Source of the DNA: DASYXZ01 sp035934315
Lineage (GTDB): Bacteria; Acidobacteriota; Terriglobia; UBA7540
Length of the DNA stretch: 31,644 nt
NCBI GenBank assembly: GCA_035934315.1
Contig: DASYXZ010000003.1
Location: forward strand, 1 to 31,644
Direction: 5' to 3'
Numbering within the stretch: the first letter of the stretch is position 1; every line of letters begins with the position of its first letter. Shown in pieces: positions 24,002 through 31,644 of the stretch. Below the pieces are notes generated by a model. That model saw nothing but the letters and a program-made list of their open reading frames with translations, searched no databases and was not told where the DNA came from. Both the position numbers and the translations under genes were made by a program.

Positions 24002-24088
24002 GACAGCCACCGCGCTTGTGCCGCGGCCTTTTGTTCTCTCCAACCAAGGAACCACGGCAAAACGAACTTGCGGTGGCTGCCCGCCCGG
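24002..24088. repeat. Structured direct repeat, copy 1, upstream of the FkbM-like gene
   Basis: An approximately 87-bp element matched at 25115-25202. The 48-bp core (24031-24078) differs from copy 2 at 5 positions. The element has 9-bp terminal inverted arms, AGCCACCGC (24005-24013) and GCGGTGGCT (24070-24078), and an inner TGCCGCGG/CCACGGCA pairing, so it can fold into a long hairpin. It resembles a REP or MITE-type unit. Confidence 0.75.
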
Positions 24089-24096
24089 CTAGTCTC

Positions 24097-24113
24097 CATG
24101 CGAGTCTCGCATG
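24097..24113. other. 17-base palindrome after repeat copy 1
   Basis: CATGCGAG, one base, CTCGCATG. It lies 147 bp before the FkbM-like start. It could be an operator or the footprint of an insertion. The rest of the gap 24114-24259 holds only an isolated -10-like TAAAAT at 24170-24175 preceded by TGG. Confidence 0.4.
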
Positions 24114-24259
24114 AAGAAATTGGCAGAGCCGAGCTTGGGTGACTCAGCTAAAAATGGAATACGCGCTGGTAAAATAGCTGCTATGGTGTGGACGAGTGGC
24201 AACGAGATCCAAACTTACGTAACGTTAATTTCTATCCCGCCCCATACGGAGGAAACGTT

Positions 24260-25132
24260 ATGTCCGTCCTCGACCGAATTAAGAAAATGCACCAGATCTT
24301 GGACGACACGTTCCAACTGCAACTTGACGAGGCATTGGCGGCGCTCCTCACCGGTCCAAAATACCAGGATTCCAAGAACCTCAACCGATACGAGCACAGA
24401 GTTTTTTCGCAGACCGGCGAAGATGGGATCATTGGAGAAATCTTTCGGAGAATTGGCGCAACTAATAAATTATTTGTGGAATGTGCGCCTGGCAATGGTC
24501 TTGAAAGTAATTCCCTGTATTTGATGACGCGTGGCTGGACAGGGCTCTGGATAGAAGCTAATCCCAAGCATGCTCATACCATCAGGACTGCCTTTTCGAA
24601 ACAATTAAAGGAAGGCGCACTTACCCTGGAGAACCAGTTCGTGACGGCTGACAGCATCGAGCCAATTCTGGACAAGGCATCTCTGCAGGCAGAGTTCGAC
24701 TTACTGTCAATCGATATCGACCGTAACGACTACTGGATATGGCGGAGTATTCAGCGCTACCATCCTCGAGTCGTAGTCATCGAGTACAACGCGATATGGC
24801 CGCCTGATTGCAATTGGGTTGTTGAATACGAACCACAAGCTTCTTGGGACAAGACGAGTAACTGCGGGGCGAGTTTGACCGCTCTCGAATTGCTCGGAGC
24901 TGAGAAGGGGTACCAACTTGTGGGTTGCACCTTGGCGGGCACGAATGCGTTCTTTGTCAGGGAAGATTTAATGGCAGATCATTTTCAGAAGCCATCAACA
25001 GCGGAAAATCACTACGAGCCCCCTCGATATTATCTCACCCTTCGTAAGGCCGGGCACCGCCGAGGTGTACCGCACGGTAAAGAGCACGTGGGGAATAGGA
25101 ATAGCAAGCGCATAGACACGGCACCGCTATAG
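24260..25132 (+). CDS. FkbM-like SAM-dependent methyltransferase family protein
   Basis: A 290-aa protein starting at ATG 24260, chosen over an upstream ATG because GGAGG lies 7 bases before it. The Rossmann-type core is visible: SQTGEDGIIGEIF (50-62), motif I FVECAPGNG (72-80, usually FVE-x-G-x-x-DG), WIEANP with E99, FDLLSIDIDRNDYWIW (146-161), then RVVVIEYNA. FkbM-like enzymes methylate hydroxyls of sugars or lipids, but close members near sugar loci have no proven activity, and motif I is atypical. The last ~25 residues after YYLTLRKAG are basic and low in structure and run into repeat copy 2, whose hairpin contains the stop codon. The gene is visibly less GC-rich in parts than its neighbours and is bounded by the repeats, suggesting transfer as a cassette. 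Confidence 0.75.
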   Translation: MSVLDRIKKMHQILDDTFQLQLDEALAALLTGPKYQDSKNLNRYEHRVFSQTGEDGIIGEIFRRIGATNKLFVECAPGNGLESNSLYLMTRGWTGLWIEANPKHAHTIRTAFSKQLKEGALTLENQFVTADSIEPILDKASLQAEFDLLSIDIDRNDYWIWRSIQRYHPRVVVIEYNAIWPPDCNWVVEYEPQASWDKTSNCGASLTALELLGAEKGYQLVGCTLAGTNAFFVREDLMADHFQKPSTAENHYEPPRYYLTLRKAGHRRGVPHGKEHVGNRNSKRIDTAPL

Positions 25133-25202
25133 TGCCGTGGACTCTTGTTCTCTCCAACAAAGGGCCCGCGGCAAAACGAACTTGCGGGGGCTAGCCGCCT
25201 GG
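25115..25202. repeat. Structured direct repeat, copy 2, overlapping the FkbM-like gene end
   Basis: Same orientation as copy 1, 1.1 kb away; the core is 25145-25192. Its left part forms a perfect 8-bp hairpin, CACGGCAC (25117-25124) with GTGCCGTG (25132-25139), that includes the TAG stop of the gene. The hairpin is followed by a moderately T-rich stretch, so it may act as a terminator. Confidence 0.75.
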
Positions 25203-25215
25203 AACCGGGATGACG

Positions 25216-25221
25216 TATAAT
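25216..25221 (+). promoter_or_regulatory. Isolated -10 box upstream of the M13 peptidase gene
   Basis: A perfect TATAAT 46 bp before the ATG, directly after repeat copy 2. No acceptable -35 lies 16-18 bases upstream. Confidence 0.3.
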
Positions 25222-25267
25222 CCTGCCGCCCCATTTATTTACTGCAATTTTTGGAGGTCGCTCAACA

Positions 25268-27382
25268 ATGCGTAACTCAGCCTTATGGTTGGCGCGCTTT
25301 TTCGGAGCTAGTCTTCTCGGGCTGGCGGTTTTCGGCGGTGGGCCGGGCCCTGCACGCGCGGGCGGACAAAACAATTCACCAGACTTCGCCGGCCCTGATG
25401 GCAATGCGGGTGGCAGTCCGGCAATGGCCGCGCATGGTTTGGATATTTCCAATATGGATAAGACGTGCAAACCGTGCGATGACTTTTTCCATTATGCTGA
25501 CGGAGGATGGATGGCGCGCAATCCCGTTCCGCCGGCCTATCCCCGCTGGGGAACCTTCAATGAGTTGCAGGAAAAGAACCGCGAAGTGCTGCGCCAGATT
25601 CTGGAAGCAGCGGCGGCCAACCAGCAAGCCCAGCCAGGCTCCAACGAGCAGAAGATCGGCGACTTTTACGCCAGCTGCATGGACGAGCCGAAAGTGGAAG
25701 CGGAGGGCGTCAAGCCCCTGCAGCCCGAGCTTGACCGCATTGCGCAAATTGCGTCCGTGCGGCAGCTCCAATCCGAAGTGGCGCGCTTGCAAGGCATGGG
25801 CGTGAATACCTTGTTTCGTTTTGGCTCGGCGCAGGACCGCAAAGATTCCACGCAGGTGATCGGCTTCGCGGCGCAGGGTGGTCTCGGCCTGCCGGACCGC
25901 GATTACTACACCAAAGTCGACGGCAAGTCGAAAGCCATTCGTGAACAATACACGGCGCACGTGGCGCGAATGCTCCAATTGTCAGGCGACGCCCCGGCGG
26001 CCGCCGCGGTGGAAGCCCAAACCGTGCTGAACATTGAAACCAAGCTCGCCCAGGCTTCCATGAAGCGGGTGGAGTTGCGAGACCCGGACGCCACCTATCA
26101 CAAGATGGACGTGGCGCAACTGCAGGAACTTACTCCGGATATCTCCTGGCCGGAATATTTCCAGGAAATCGGCGCACCGCCTGTCCAATCCGTCAACGTG
26201 GCGCAACCGAAATTTTTTGAGGCGATTAACAGCGATCTCAAGGACGTGCCGCTGGCCGACTGGAAAACCTATTTGCGCTGGCATCTCCTCCAGGCCGCCG
26301 CACCCGCTCTTTCCGCCAAATTTGTGGAAGAAGATTTCAATTTCAACGGCAAGGTCCTGCAAGGCACCAAAGAAATCCTGCCGCGTTGGAAGCGTTGCGT
26401 GGCGGCCACGGACCGTGAGCTGGGCGAAGCCCTGGGCCAGCTTTACGTGAAGGAGGTATTCCCTCCCGAGGCGAGGGCGCGAGCGCAAAAAATGGTGCAA
26501 AACCTGGTCGCCGCCCTGCGCGACGACCTCTCCACTCTGCCGTGGATGAGCCCGGAAACCCGCCAGGCGGCGCTGGCCAAGCTGGACGCCTTCTCGCCCA
26601 AGATCGGTTACCCGGACAAGTGGCGCGACTATTCCGCCTTCAAAGTCGACCGCGGCTCTTACATTGAGAACGTGCTGCGCGGCCGTCATTTTGAGTTCAA
26701 TCGCAACCTACAAAAAATCGGCCAACCCGTGGACCGCGCCGAGTGGGGGATGACGCCGCCCACCGTAAATGCTTATTACAATCCCTCAAAAAACGAAATC
26801 GTGTTCCCCGCCGGCATTTTGCAGCCGCCCTTCTTCGATCCCAAGGCTGACGACGCGGTGAATTATGGCGGCATCGGCGCTGTGATCGGGCACGAAATGA
26901 CTCATGGATTTGACGACGAGGGGCGCAAATTCGACGGCCAGGGCAATTTGAAAAATTGGTGGACGCCCGAAGATTTGAAAAATTTCAAGGCGCGCGCCGA
27001 GTGCGTACAAAGGCAGTTCGATAACTATGTCATCCAGGAGGACATCCACGAAAACGGAAAGCTGGTGTTGGGCGAGAGCATTGCTGATCTGGGCGGCCTC
27101 ACTATTGCCTACAAAGCTTACCAAAAAAGTTTACAAGGCAAGCCGAGCCCTAAAAATATCGACGGCCTCACGCCCGATCAGCGATTTTTTATCTCCTGGG
27201 CGACCACTTGGACGGGTAACGATCGCCCCGAATATGAGCGCCTGATGGTGAATACCAATCCGCACCCGCTCGATCAGTTTCGCGCCATCGCTGCGCCGTC
27301 GAACTTGGAGCCGTTCGCCAAAGCGTTCGACTGCCACGCCGGCGACCCCATGGTGCGCAGCGAGCGCTGCCAGATATGGTGA
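25268..27382 (+). CDS. Secreted M13-family zinc metallopeptidase (neprilysin/PepO type)
   Basis: A 704-aa protein. The signal peptide (about 1-31) ends ARA. The mature N-terminus NMDKTCKPCDDFFHYADGGW is the standard M13 opening. The zinc site HEMTH is at 542-546 (VIGHEMTHGFDDEG), with the third ligand in ESIADLGG near residue 603. NAYYNPSKNEIVFPAGILQPPF precedes it, and the protein ends with the family CxxW-like CQIW. M13 enzymes cut short peptides on the outside of the cell; Acidobacteria often carry many paralogues. The length fits a complete enzyme. A GGAGG lies 10 bases before ATG 25268. It converges on the DoxX gene, with a palindromic element between them. Confidence 0.96.
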   Translation: MRNSALWLARFFGASLLGLAVFGGGPGPARAGGQNNSPDFAGPDGNAGGSPAMAAHGLDISNMDKTCKPCDDFFHYADGGWMARNPVPPAYPRWGTFNELQEKNREVLRQILEAAAANQQAQPGSNEQKIGDFYASCMDEPKVEAEGVKPLQPELDRIAQIASVRQLQSEVARLQGMGVNTLFRFGSAQDRKDSTQVIGFAAQGGLGLPDRDYYTKVDGKSKAIREQYTAHVARMLQLSGDAPAAAAVEAQTVLNIETKLAQASMKRVELRDPDATYHKMDVAQLQELTPDISWPEYFQEIGAPPVQSVNVAQPKFFEAINSDLKDVPLADWKTYLRWHLLQAAAPALSAKFVEEDFNFNGKVLQGTKEILPRWKRCVAATDRELGEALGQLYVKEVFPPEARARAQKMVQNLVAALRDDLSTLPWMSPETRQAALAKLDAFSPKIGYPDKWRDYSAFKVDRGSYIENVLRGRHFEFNRNLQKIGQPVDRAEWGMTPPTVNAYYNPSKNEIVFPAGILQPPFFDPKADDAVNYGGIGAVIGHEMTHGFDDEGRKFDGQGNLKNWWTPEDLKNFKARAECVQRQFDNYVIQEDIHENGKLVLGESIADLGGLTIAYKAYQKSLQGKPSPKNIDGLTPDQRFFISWATTWTGNDRPEYERLMVNTNPHPLDQFRAIAAPSNLEPFAKAFDCHAGDPMVRSERCQIW

Positions 27383-27505
27383 AGCGCGCCCTGTAAAAAA
27401 CCACGCTCACTTCTCCCGTGCCCCTTGGTTTTCCTTCGATGGCGAACCCACCGTGAATTCCAAAGATGAAATGGCCGTGGCTGCCTCCAGGCATTCGTAA
27501 TTCTT

Positions 27506-27572
27506 AGCCCGGGCATCCGGCGAGTGCGCATGGGCAGTCTGCCCATGCTACTGGGCGGGTACTTGCCGGGCT
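27506..27572. terminator. Nested hairpin between converging M13 and DoxX genes
   Basis: A perfect 9-bp stem GCATGGGCA/TGCCCATGC with a 3-base loop (27528-27548) sits inside an outer 7-bp stem AGCCCGG/CCGGGCT (27506-27512, 27566-27572). It lies in the 201-bp gap between convergent genes, a place for a bidirectional terminator, though without a T-run. It may instead be an interspersed palindromic repeat. Bases 27383-27505 show nothing else. Confidence 0.5.
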
Positions 27573-27583
27573 CCAGAATCGAG

Positions 27584-28024
27584 TCACAACTTGCGCAACG
27601 GGCCGGGGAGCCACGGGCTCAGCGAATAAGCGCCCCCGCCGGTGATGAAGAGCGCGAGGGCCAGCAGGAATTGAGTGAGCGCGAACTCCATGCCCCCTTT
27701 ACTGACATCAAATCCGTGAGGCAGGTGCACCAGAAAAATCGCTCCGAGCATTACGATGATGATGCACCCCGCGCCAACCCGGATCAGAGCGCCAGTCAGC
27801 ATCGCTAGGCCGCCGGCGAACTGCGCCAAGCCCACCAGATAGCCGATTAAGACTGGCGCGTGCATGAAGCCGGCAAACTTCTGAGGGCCGGGACCTCCAA
27901 AGGCGCCGAAAAGAATCGCGCTACCGTGGTAAAGGAAAACGAGGGCGCTGGCGATGCGCAGGATTAAAAGCCCAGCGTTCAACCGCGCCGGCCCGGGTGT
28001 GTTGTCTGAGCGAAATGAATCCAT
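27584..28024 (-). CDS. DoxX-family membrane protein
   Basis: A 146-aa protein with four predicted membrane helices (LLILRIASALVFLYHG, YLVGLAQFAGGLAMLTG, AGCIIIVMLGAIFLVH, FALTQFLLALALFITGG) and the DoxX-type R-x-x-x-G-x-x-F-x-x-H/Y-G start. Family members are small membrane proteins linked to thiosulfate:quinone oxidoreductase or to redox and thiol stress complexes. Most are of unknown function. The start ATG 28024 is preferred because GGGGAGG lies 8 bases upstream; an ATG seven codons earlier has a weaker site. It is the last gene of the minus-strand lipid group, 82 bp after plsY, which may be coincidence. Confidence 0.9.
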   Translation of the reverse strand: MDSFRSDNTPGPARLNAGLLILRIASALVFLYHGSAILFGAFGGPGPQKFAGFMHAPVLIGYLVGLAQFAGGLAMLTGALIRVGAGCIIIVMLGAIFLVHLPHGFDVSKGGMEFALTQFLLALALFITGGGAYSLSPWLPGPLRKL

Positions 28025-28106
28025 TGTTCGAGCCTCCCCATGCATTTACCTGAAGGTCTGCATTAAAGCCCTGTCGCTCTTCCGGCTTTATTGCTTCCGC
28101 CTTATT

Positions 28107-28754
28107 TCAGAGCGCGGAACTTCTACCTTCACTTGCCACTACCTGCTTGGGATGATTGGGCTGCGAAAACAGATTCTTAAAATTCCTCTTATGCCGCAAG
28201 GCGAGAATCAACGTCATGAGGCCCGCGTAAAGTCCTTGGCGTGGGCCGATAAAGAAAAATATCACCAGCGCGAAAATCAACCAGGTGCTGAGTGAGGCGA
28301 TGGTGCCCGCCTCCCGCCATTTCAGCCGGCCTCCCGTCACTCGAATCACCGCGAACACCAGGAGCGCAAGAGCGGCGAGCTTGGGAAAAAAAACAAGCAT
28401 CACGCCGCCCGATGTGGCGATTCCTTTGCCCCCATTAAATTTTAAAAAAGGTGAATAGCAATGTCCGAGTACGGCGGCAAAACCATAAAGCCAGTCGACC
28501 GTCACGCTGTCGCCCGTCTTGTGAAATAGCCAGACGGCCAGAATTCCTTTTCCCATGTCGCCGATCAGGGCCACGATCGCGCGCGGCTTGCTGACGCGCA
28601 AAACATTGTTGAACCCGGGATTGCCGGACCCCACTCGCCGGATGTCAATGCCCGAGCCCAGCATGGCCAGTACAGCAAAAGGAATGGAGCCGATGAGGAA
28701 GCAAACCAGAAGACGAATAATTATGGGTGCTGTGGCGGCGAATGTTGGCATCAT
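28107..28754 (-). CDS. plsY: Glycerol-3-phosphate acyltransferase PlsY
   Basis: A 215-aa membrane protein with about six to seven helices. PlsY loops are present: VGSGNPGFNNVLR (41-53; GFNN replaces the usual GATN), LGHCYSPFLKFNGGKGIATSGG (96-117), and RHKRNFKNLF near 187. PlsY transfers an acyl group from acyl phosphate (made by PlsX) to glycerol-3-phosphate, the first step of phosphatidic acid synthesis. Only 95 bp separate it from the ACP/AMP-ligase/PlsC-like fusion upstream on the same strand, suggesting a phospholipid unit. The first two codons are both ATG and there is no Shine-Dalgarno. Confidence 0.92.
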   Translation of the reverse strand: MMPTFAATAPIIIRLLVCFLIGSIPFAVLAMLGSGIDIRRVGSGNPGFNNVLRVSKPRAIVALIGDMGKGILAVWLFHKTGDSVTVDWLYGFAAVLGHCYSPFLKFNGGKGIATSGGVMLVFFPKLAALALLVFAVIRVTGGRLKWREAGTIASLSTWLIFALVIFFFIGPRQGLYAGLMTLILALRHKRNFKNLFSQPNHPKQVVASEGRSSAL

Positions 28755-28766
28755 GGGAAGAAGTTC

Positions 28767-28787
28767 TGAATTATGAAGTATAAGTCG
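28767..28787. repeat. Short heptanucleotide array before plsY
   Basis: TGAATTA, TGAAGTA, TAAGTCG. The first 14 bases use the same units as the array at 23097. Confidence 0.5.
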
Positions 28788-28820
28788 AGATCTCGGAGCA
28801 TATTTCGCAGGAGCAACTCC

Positions 28821-28869
28821 TTATACTCTCCGCTCTTAACTGGCGACTGTCACCCGTCAACCTTCGACT
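28821..28869. repeat. Degenerate heptanucleotide array at the stop codon of the lipid fusion gene
   Basis: Seven consecutive 7-mers: TTATACT, CTCCGCT, CTTAACT, GGCGACT, GTCACCC, GTCAACC, TTCGACT. The sixth base is always C and the seventh always C or T. The TGA stop of the minus-strand gene (28850-28852) lies within it. Confidence 0.5.
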
Positions 28870-31644
28870 TACATAGCGCCGCCAGCGCCCCTCTCACGCG
28901 GTCGCGCTCCCCGGCGATTCCGTTGTGATTCGTGTTTGCCAAACGGATGGGATTGCCCACAAATATTTTTGCCTCGCCCCGAACTCCCAACCGGCGTCCC
29001 GGCTCGAGAATGTGGGACGTTCCCAAAATTCCCACCGGCAACACCGGCGTGCCGGTCTCAATCGCCGCGTGAAACGCATCCAGCCGGAAGCGGCTGAGGC
29101 CGGGTGAAACGCCCACGGGCCCATCCGGCAACACCAGCACGGAATGGCCAGCCGCAAGTCCCTGTTGAATTCTCTGCTTCAGTGTTCCACCCGGGGGCGC
29201 GACGCCTCCCTGAACCGGTGGGGCAGCGATCGGTGACAACAGGAAACGCGCCTCGCGAGAAAGCAACGCGAGCGCCGATGCGTCCGCAATCAAAAAGGGC
29301 AATCGCAAGCTGGCTGTCAGCACCAGAGGATCGAGGCGGCCGGCGCGATTAGCCACCAAAACCACCGGGCCATCAATCGAGATCTTATCAGCGCCCTCTA
29401 CGATTACGCCATGTCCCGTCCACCACAAAATTGTTCTCGCCGCCCACGGGATGATGCGGGCCGCGGCCCGCGTGCCTGGCAGAATTCGGGCGAACACGCC
29501 CACGGAAGCGGCGGTGGCCCACACCAGGGCCGAGCTATAAGTTTTGCGCGCCCACGCGCCAAAATGTCCGAGCCGCAGCGAAATCCACGAGCCCGTGTTT
29601 CCCGCCCACAGCCGCACAATCTGAACCCACGGCGGGCGCTTGCCGGCATCAAGCTTTCCGCTCAGGAAAAGCAACCGTGTTTCATTGCGCCTGATTTTCC
29701 CGCTGCTTGTTTTCGGAATACTATGGGGGGCAACCAGCTCAACGCGGTCCGGAGGAATTCCGAGCACTGCATCTACATTTTTGATAATCGCGGCGCTGAT
29801 CCTGTCCATCTCAACCCGGCTGGTGGTGCGGGTTTCAGCCACCACCACCAGGCGCTCGGTCCCGGAATCCTTATCCACCGTGCCAAACGCCGCAACACAG
29901 CCACGCCGCACGCCGGGCACGTCTGCCGCGGCCGCCTCCACTTCCTGGGGAATAATATTTCGCCCGGACTTGATGATGCAATCTTTAATGCGCCCCGTCA
30001 CATAAATTTCGCCGGCCGCCCAGTAGCCAAGGTCGCCGGAATCCATCCAACCGTCGTCAGTCATAATGGCCGCGGTGGCTTTGGGGTTCCGGTAATAGCC
30101 GGAAGTTCTGGATAGTCCTGTAAAGAGCACTCTGCCCTGCTGGCGTTCGCCCACTTCCTGGTTCTGGTCATCCACAATTCGGATTTCGTGGCCGGGCAGC
30201 GGCTTGCCGTTGGCAATAAAGCGCACGACGTTCGGATCGCACGGGTCAGCGGACGCCGTGGGAACGGCTTTCCCTTCGGCTTCAAAAAGATCGCGGCAAA
30301 TGGTGTCGATGACGGGCAGTCGATTGATGGGCGGGAAGGCCAGCGCCACGGAAGATTCCGCCAGGCCGTAGCACGGAACGTAACTCGTGGCCTTGAATCC
30401 ATACGGACCAAATCGTTTTGCAAAATGAGCCAGCGTGTCGGGCAGCACGGGCTCGCCGGCATTAATCGCGATGCGCCAGCGACTGAGGTCGAGTCCCTCC
30501 AAAGCGCGCTCGGGGATTTTGCGCGCGCACAGCTCATAAGAAAAATTAGGAGCCGGACAAAGTGTGCCGCCGGAATCGTGCAGAGCCCACAGCCAGCGCT
30601 CCGGCCGGCTAAGGAAAGCGAGCGGTGAGAGGACGGTGAGCGGGATGGCGTAATAAAGACAAAAAAGCCACGAGCCGATGAGGCCCATATCGTGATAAAG
30701 GGGCAGCCAGCTCACGCCAACGTCCGTGGGGCGCACCTGAACGGCCCAGCCAATGCCGCGAATGTTCGCCAGCAGATTCGCCTGGCTCAGCACCACGCCC
30801 TTCGGATCTCCCGTGCTCCCTGAGGTGTATTGCAGCGTCCCGATTTCCGATGGCTCCACTTTCGCAGGCTGCACTTTTGCGCCCGCGTCGATTCCGCGCT
30901 GGCGAAGCGACTCCACCGTAGTGGCCTCGATCAGGCTGGGGATGCTCACCCGCATGATTTTTGAAATCGACTTGATGCGGTCAAAACTGATAAGGAAGCG
31001 AACCTCAGCGTTGCGCAAAATCGCCACCTGGCGGCGAACGTATTCTTCAATTTTGTCCGGCCGGGCGGGCGGATAAATGGGGACCGGGATTCCGCCGGCC
31101 AGCCCCACTCCAAAAAATGCGTAAAAGAAATCGGCGCAGGTGGGCAGCATGATGGCCACCGTCTCATTGCGCTTCAGGCCGCTGGCCATCAGGCCGGCGG
31201 CCACGCTCGAGGCGGTTTCAAAAAGTTGGCGGTAGGTAATATCCTGCCCGGAATCGTCTTCAAGCAGATGAACGTGGACCCGATCCGGCTCAACCTCCGC
31301 GTGGCGGCGAAGAACTTCCACCAGAGTCCTGGCGGTGTCAGGGGGCGGCGGAGCCTCGCGCCCGGGCTGCTGAATTCGGTAGCGTGCTTTGTGGCCCGTA
31401 TCTTTGTGGCCTTCGAGCACCGCGTGAACCCAGTCCGCCGGAGTATCCGCCAGTTGCGCAACCTCGTCCGGCAGGCGCGTGTTGAATCGCGCCTCGCATC
31501 GCACCAGCAGCTCCACGCGCTCCAGGCTGCCGAGGCCCAAATCCCGCTCCAGTGACGAGTGGAGTGTAACGCTTTCAGCCGCCTGATGAGACCCGAGCTC
31601 GGTCAGGAGCTCGCGGAATATTTCCAGAGTCTGGCCCTCTATCA
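28850..31644 (-). CDS. ACP / fatty-acyl-AMP ligase / PlsC-like fusion protein, 5' end beyond the window
   Basis: The frame is open from the right edge, giving 930 visible residues. Starting it at the internal TTG 31540 would cut a domain. Residues 1-75 form an acyl carrier protein with the phosphopantetheine serine S39 in LGLGSLERVEL. Residues about 85-690 form an adenylating enzyme: YTSGSTGDPKG, SWLPLYHDMGLIG (typical of fatty-acyl-AMP ligases), YGLAES, DSGDLGYW, TGRIKDCIIKSGRN and the lysine of PKTSSGKIRR. After two hydrophobic stretches, a PlsC-like acyltransferase follows, but its HxxxxD is RxxxxD (NRAGRLD, Arg codon 29345-29347), and the FPEGTR motif reads LPDGPVG, so catalysis is doubtful. 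The protein probably activates a fatty acid, loads it on its own ACP and hands it to a lipid. plsY follows 95 bp downstream. Confidence 0.92.
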   Translation of the reverse strand, partial: IEGQTLEIFRELLTELGSHQAAESVTLHSSLERDLGLGSLERVELLVRCEARFNTRLPDEVAQLADTPADWVHAVLEGHKDTGHKARYRIQQPGREAPPPPDTARTLVEVLRRHAEVEPDRVHVHLLEDDSGQDITYRQLFETASSVAAGLMASGLKRNETVAIMLPTCADFFYAFFGVGLAGGIPVPIYPPARPDKIEEYVRRQVAILRNAEVRFLISFDRIKSISKIMRVSIPSLIEATTVESLRQRGIDAGAKVQPAKVEPSEIGTLQYTSGSTGDPKGVVLSQANLLANIRGIGWAVQVRPTDVGVSWLPLYHDMGLIGSWLFCLYYAIPLTVLSPLAFLSRPERWLWALHDSGGTLCPAPNFSYELCARKIPERALEGLDLSRWRIAINAGEPVLPDTLAHFAKRFGPYGFKATSYVPCYGLAESSVALAFPPINRLPVIDTICRDLFEAEGKAVPTASADPCDPNVVRFIANGKPLPGHEIRIVDDQNQEVGERQQGRVLFTGLSRTSGYYRNPKATAAIMTDDGWMDSGDLGYWAAGEIYVTGRIKDCIIKSGRNIIPQEVEAAAADVPGVRRGCVAAFGTVDKDSGTERLVVVAETRTTSRVEMDRISAAIIKNVDAVLGIPPDRVELVAPHSIPKTSSGKIRRNETRLLFLSGKLDAGKRPPWVQIVRLWAGNTGSWISLRLGHFGAWARKTYSSALVWATAASVGVFARILPGTRAAARIIPWAARTILWWTGHGVIVEGADKISIDGPVVLVANRAGRLDPLVLTASLRLPFLIADASALALLSREARFLLSPIAAPPVQGGVAPPGGTLKQRIQQGLAAGHSVLVLPDGPVGVSPGLSRFRLDAFHAAIETGTPVLPVGILGTSHILEPGRRLGVRGEAKIFVGNPIRLANTNHNGIAGERDRVRGALAALCKSKVDG

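Noticed and set aside
24188..24259. Upstream ATG for the FkbM-like gene
   Set aside because: No ribosome site is seen there, while GGAGG stands 7 bases before ATG 24260; the extra 24 residues have no family resemblance.
24002..25202. Insertion sequence with transposase
   Set aside because: The enclosed gene is FkbM-like with no DDE or HUH transposase motifs, so only a repeat-bounded cassette is claimed.
31538..31540. TTG as the true start of the ligase fusion
   Set aside because: The frame continues upstream to the window edge with ACP sequence, and starting here would remove half of the ACP domain.
28850..31644. Part of a polyketide or non-ribosomal peptide cluster
   Set aside because: FAAL and ACP domains occur in such clusters, but no ketosynthase, condensation or thioesterase domain is visible, and plsY and a PlsC-like domain point to lipid synthesis.

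Overview
The window reads like a chromosomal segment of a soil Acidobacteriota. This is an inference from gene content and style, not from a marker gene. The pointers are several secreted glycoside hydrolases, a long M13 peptidase, twin-arginine-tagged sugar enzymes, a lipoprotein with an Ig-like domain, a PASTA protein without a kinase, and GC-rich genes separated by short AT-rich heptanucleotide arrays. No phage, plasmid, CRISPR or rRNA signal was found. One tRNA with anticodon CAU is present.

Left block (1-7573, all minus strand). A tightly packed operon runs in transcription order: LutA-like Fe-S protein, LutB-like LUD/ferredoxin protein, SDR dehydrogenase, secreted GH78 alpha-L-rhamnosidase, FAH-family hydrolase, and an isocitrate-lyase/PEP-mutase family enzyme cut by the window edge. 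Together they fit release of L-rhamnose and its non-phosphorylative breakdown by the diketo-hydrolase route to pyruvate plus L-lactate, with LutAB oxidising the lactate. The first two sugar-acid steps, and LutC, are not visible in this operon.

Middle block (7823-19784). A PASTA membrane protein faces a minus-strand operon of DgoD-like sugar-acid dehydratase, GH35 beta-galactosidase and homoserine dehydrogenase. Diverging from that operon are a PLP trans-sulfuration enzyme and a GH-A-like lipoprotein. Then come a YceI protein, a MOT1-type molybdate/sulfate transporter and its HTH-Mop regulator.

Right block (20016-31644). It begins with a Tat-tagged sugar isomerase-like TIM barrel and the CAU tRNA. 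An unusually eukaryote-like alkyl-DHAP synthase homologue is followed by an SDR, suggesting ether-lipid synthesis. An FkbM-like gene sits between two copies of an approximately 87 bp structured direct repeat. An M13 metallopeptidase faces a minus-strand group of DoxX, PlsY and a giant ACP/fatty-acyl-AMP ligase/PlsC-like fusion that runs off the right edge. That fusion's acyltransferase domain has lost its catalytic histidine.

The most interesting signals are the rhamnose-to-lactate operon, the ether-lipid gene pair with the nearby lipid fusion gene, the repeat-bounded FkbM-like gene, and a family of degenerate 7-bp tandem arrays that repeatedly sits on or beside stop and start codons.
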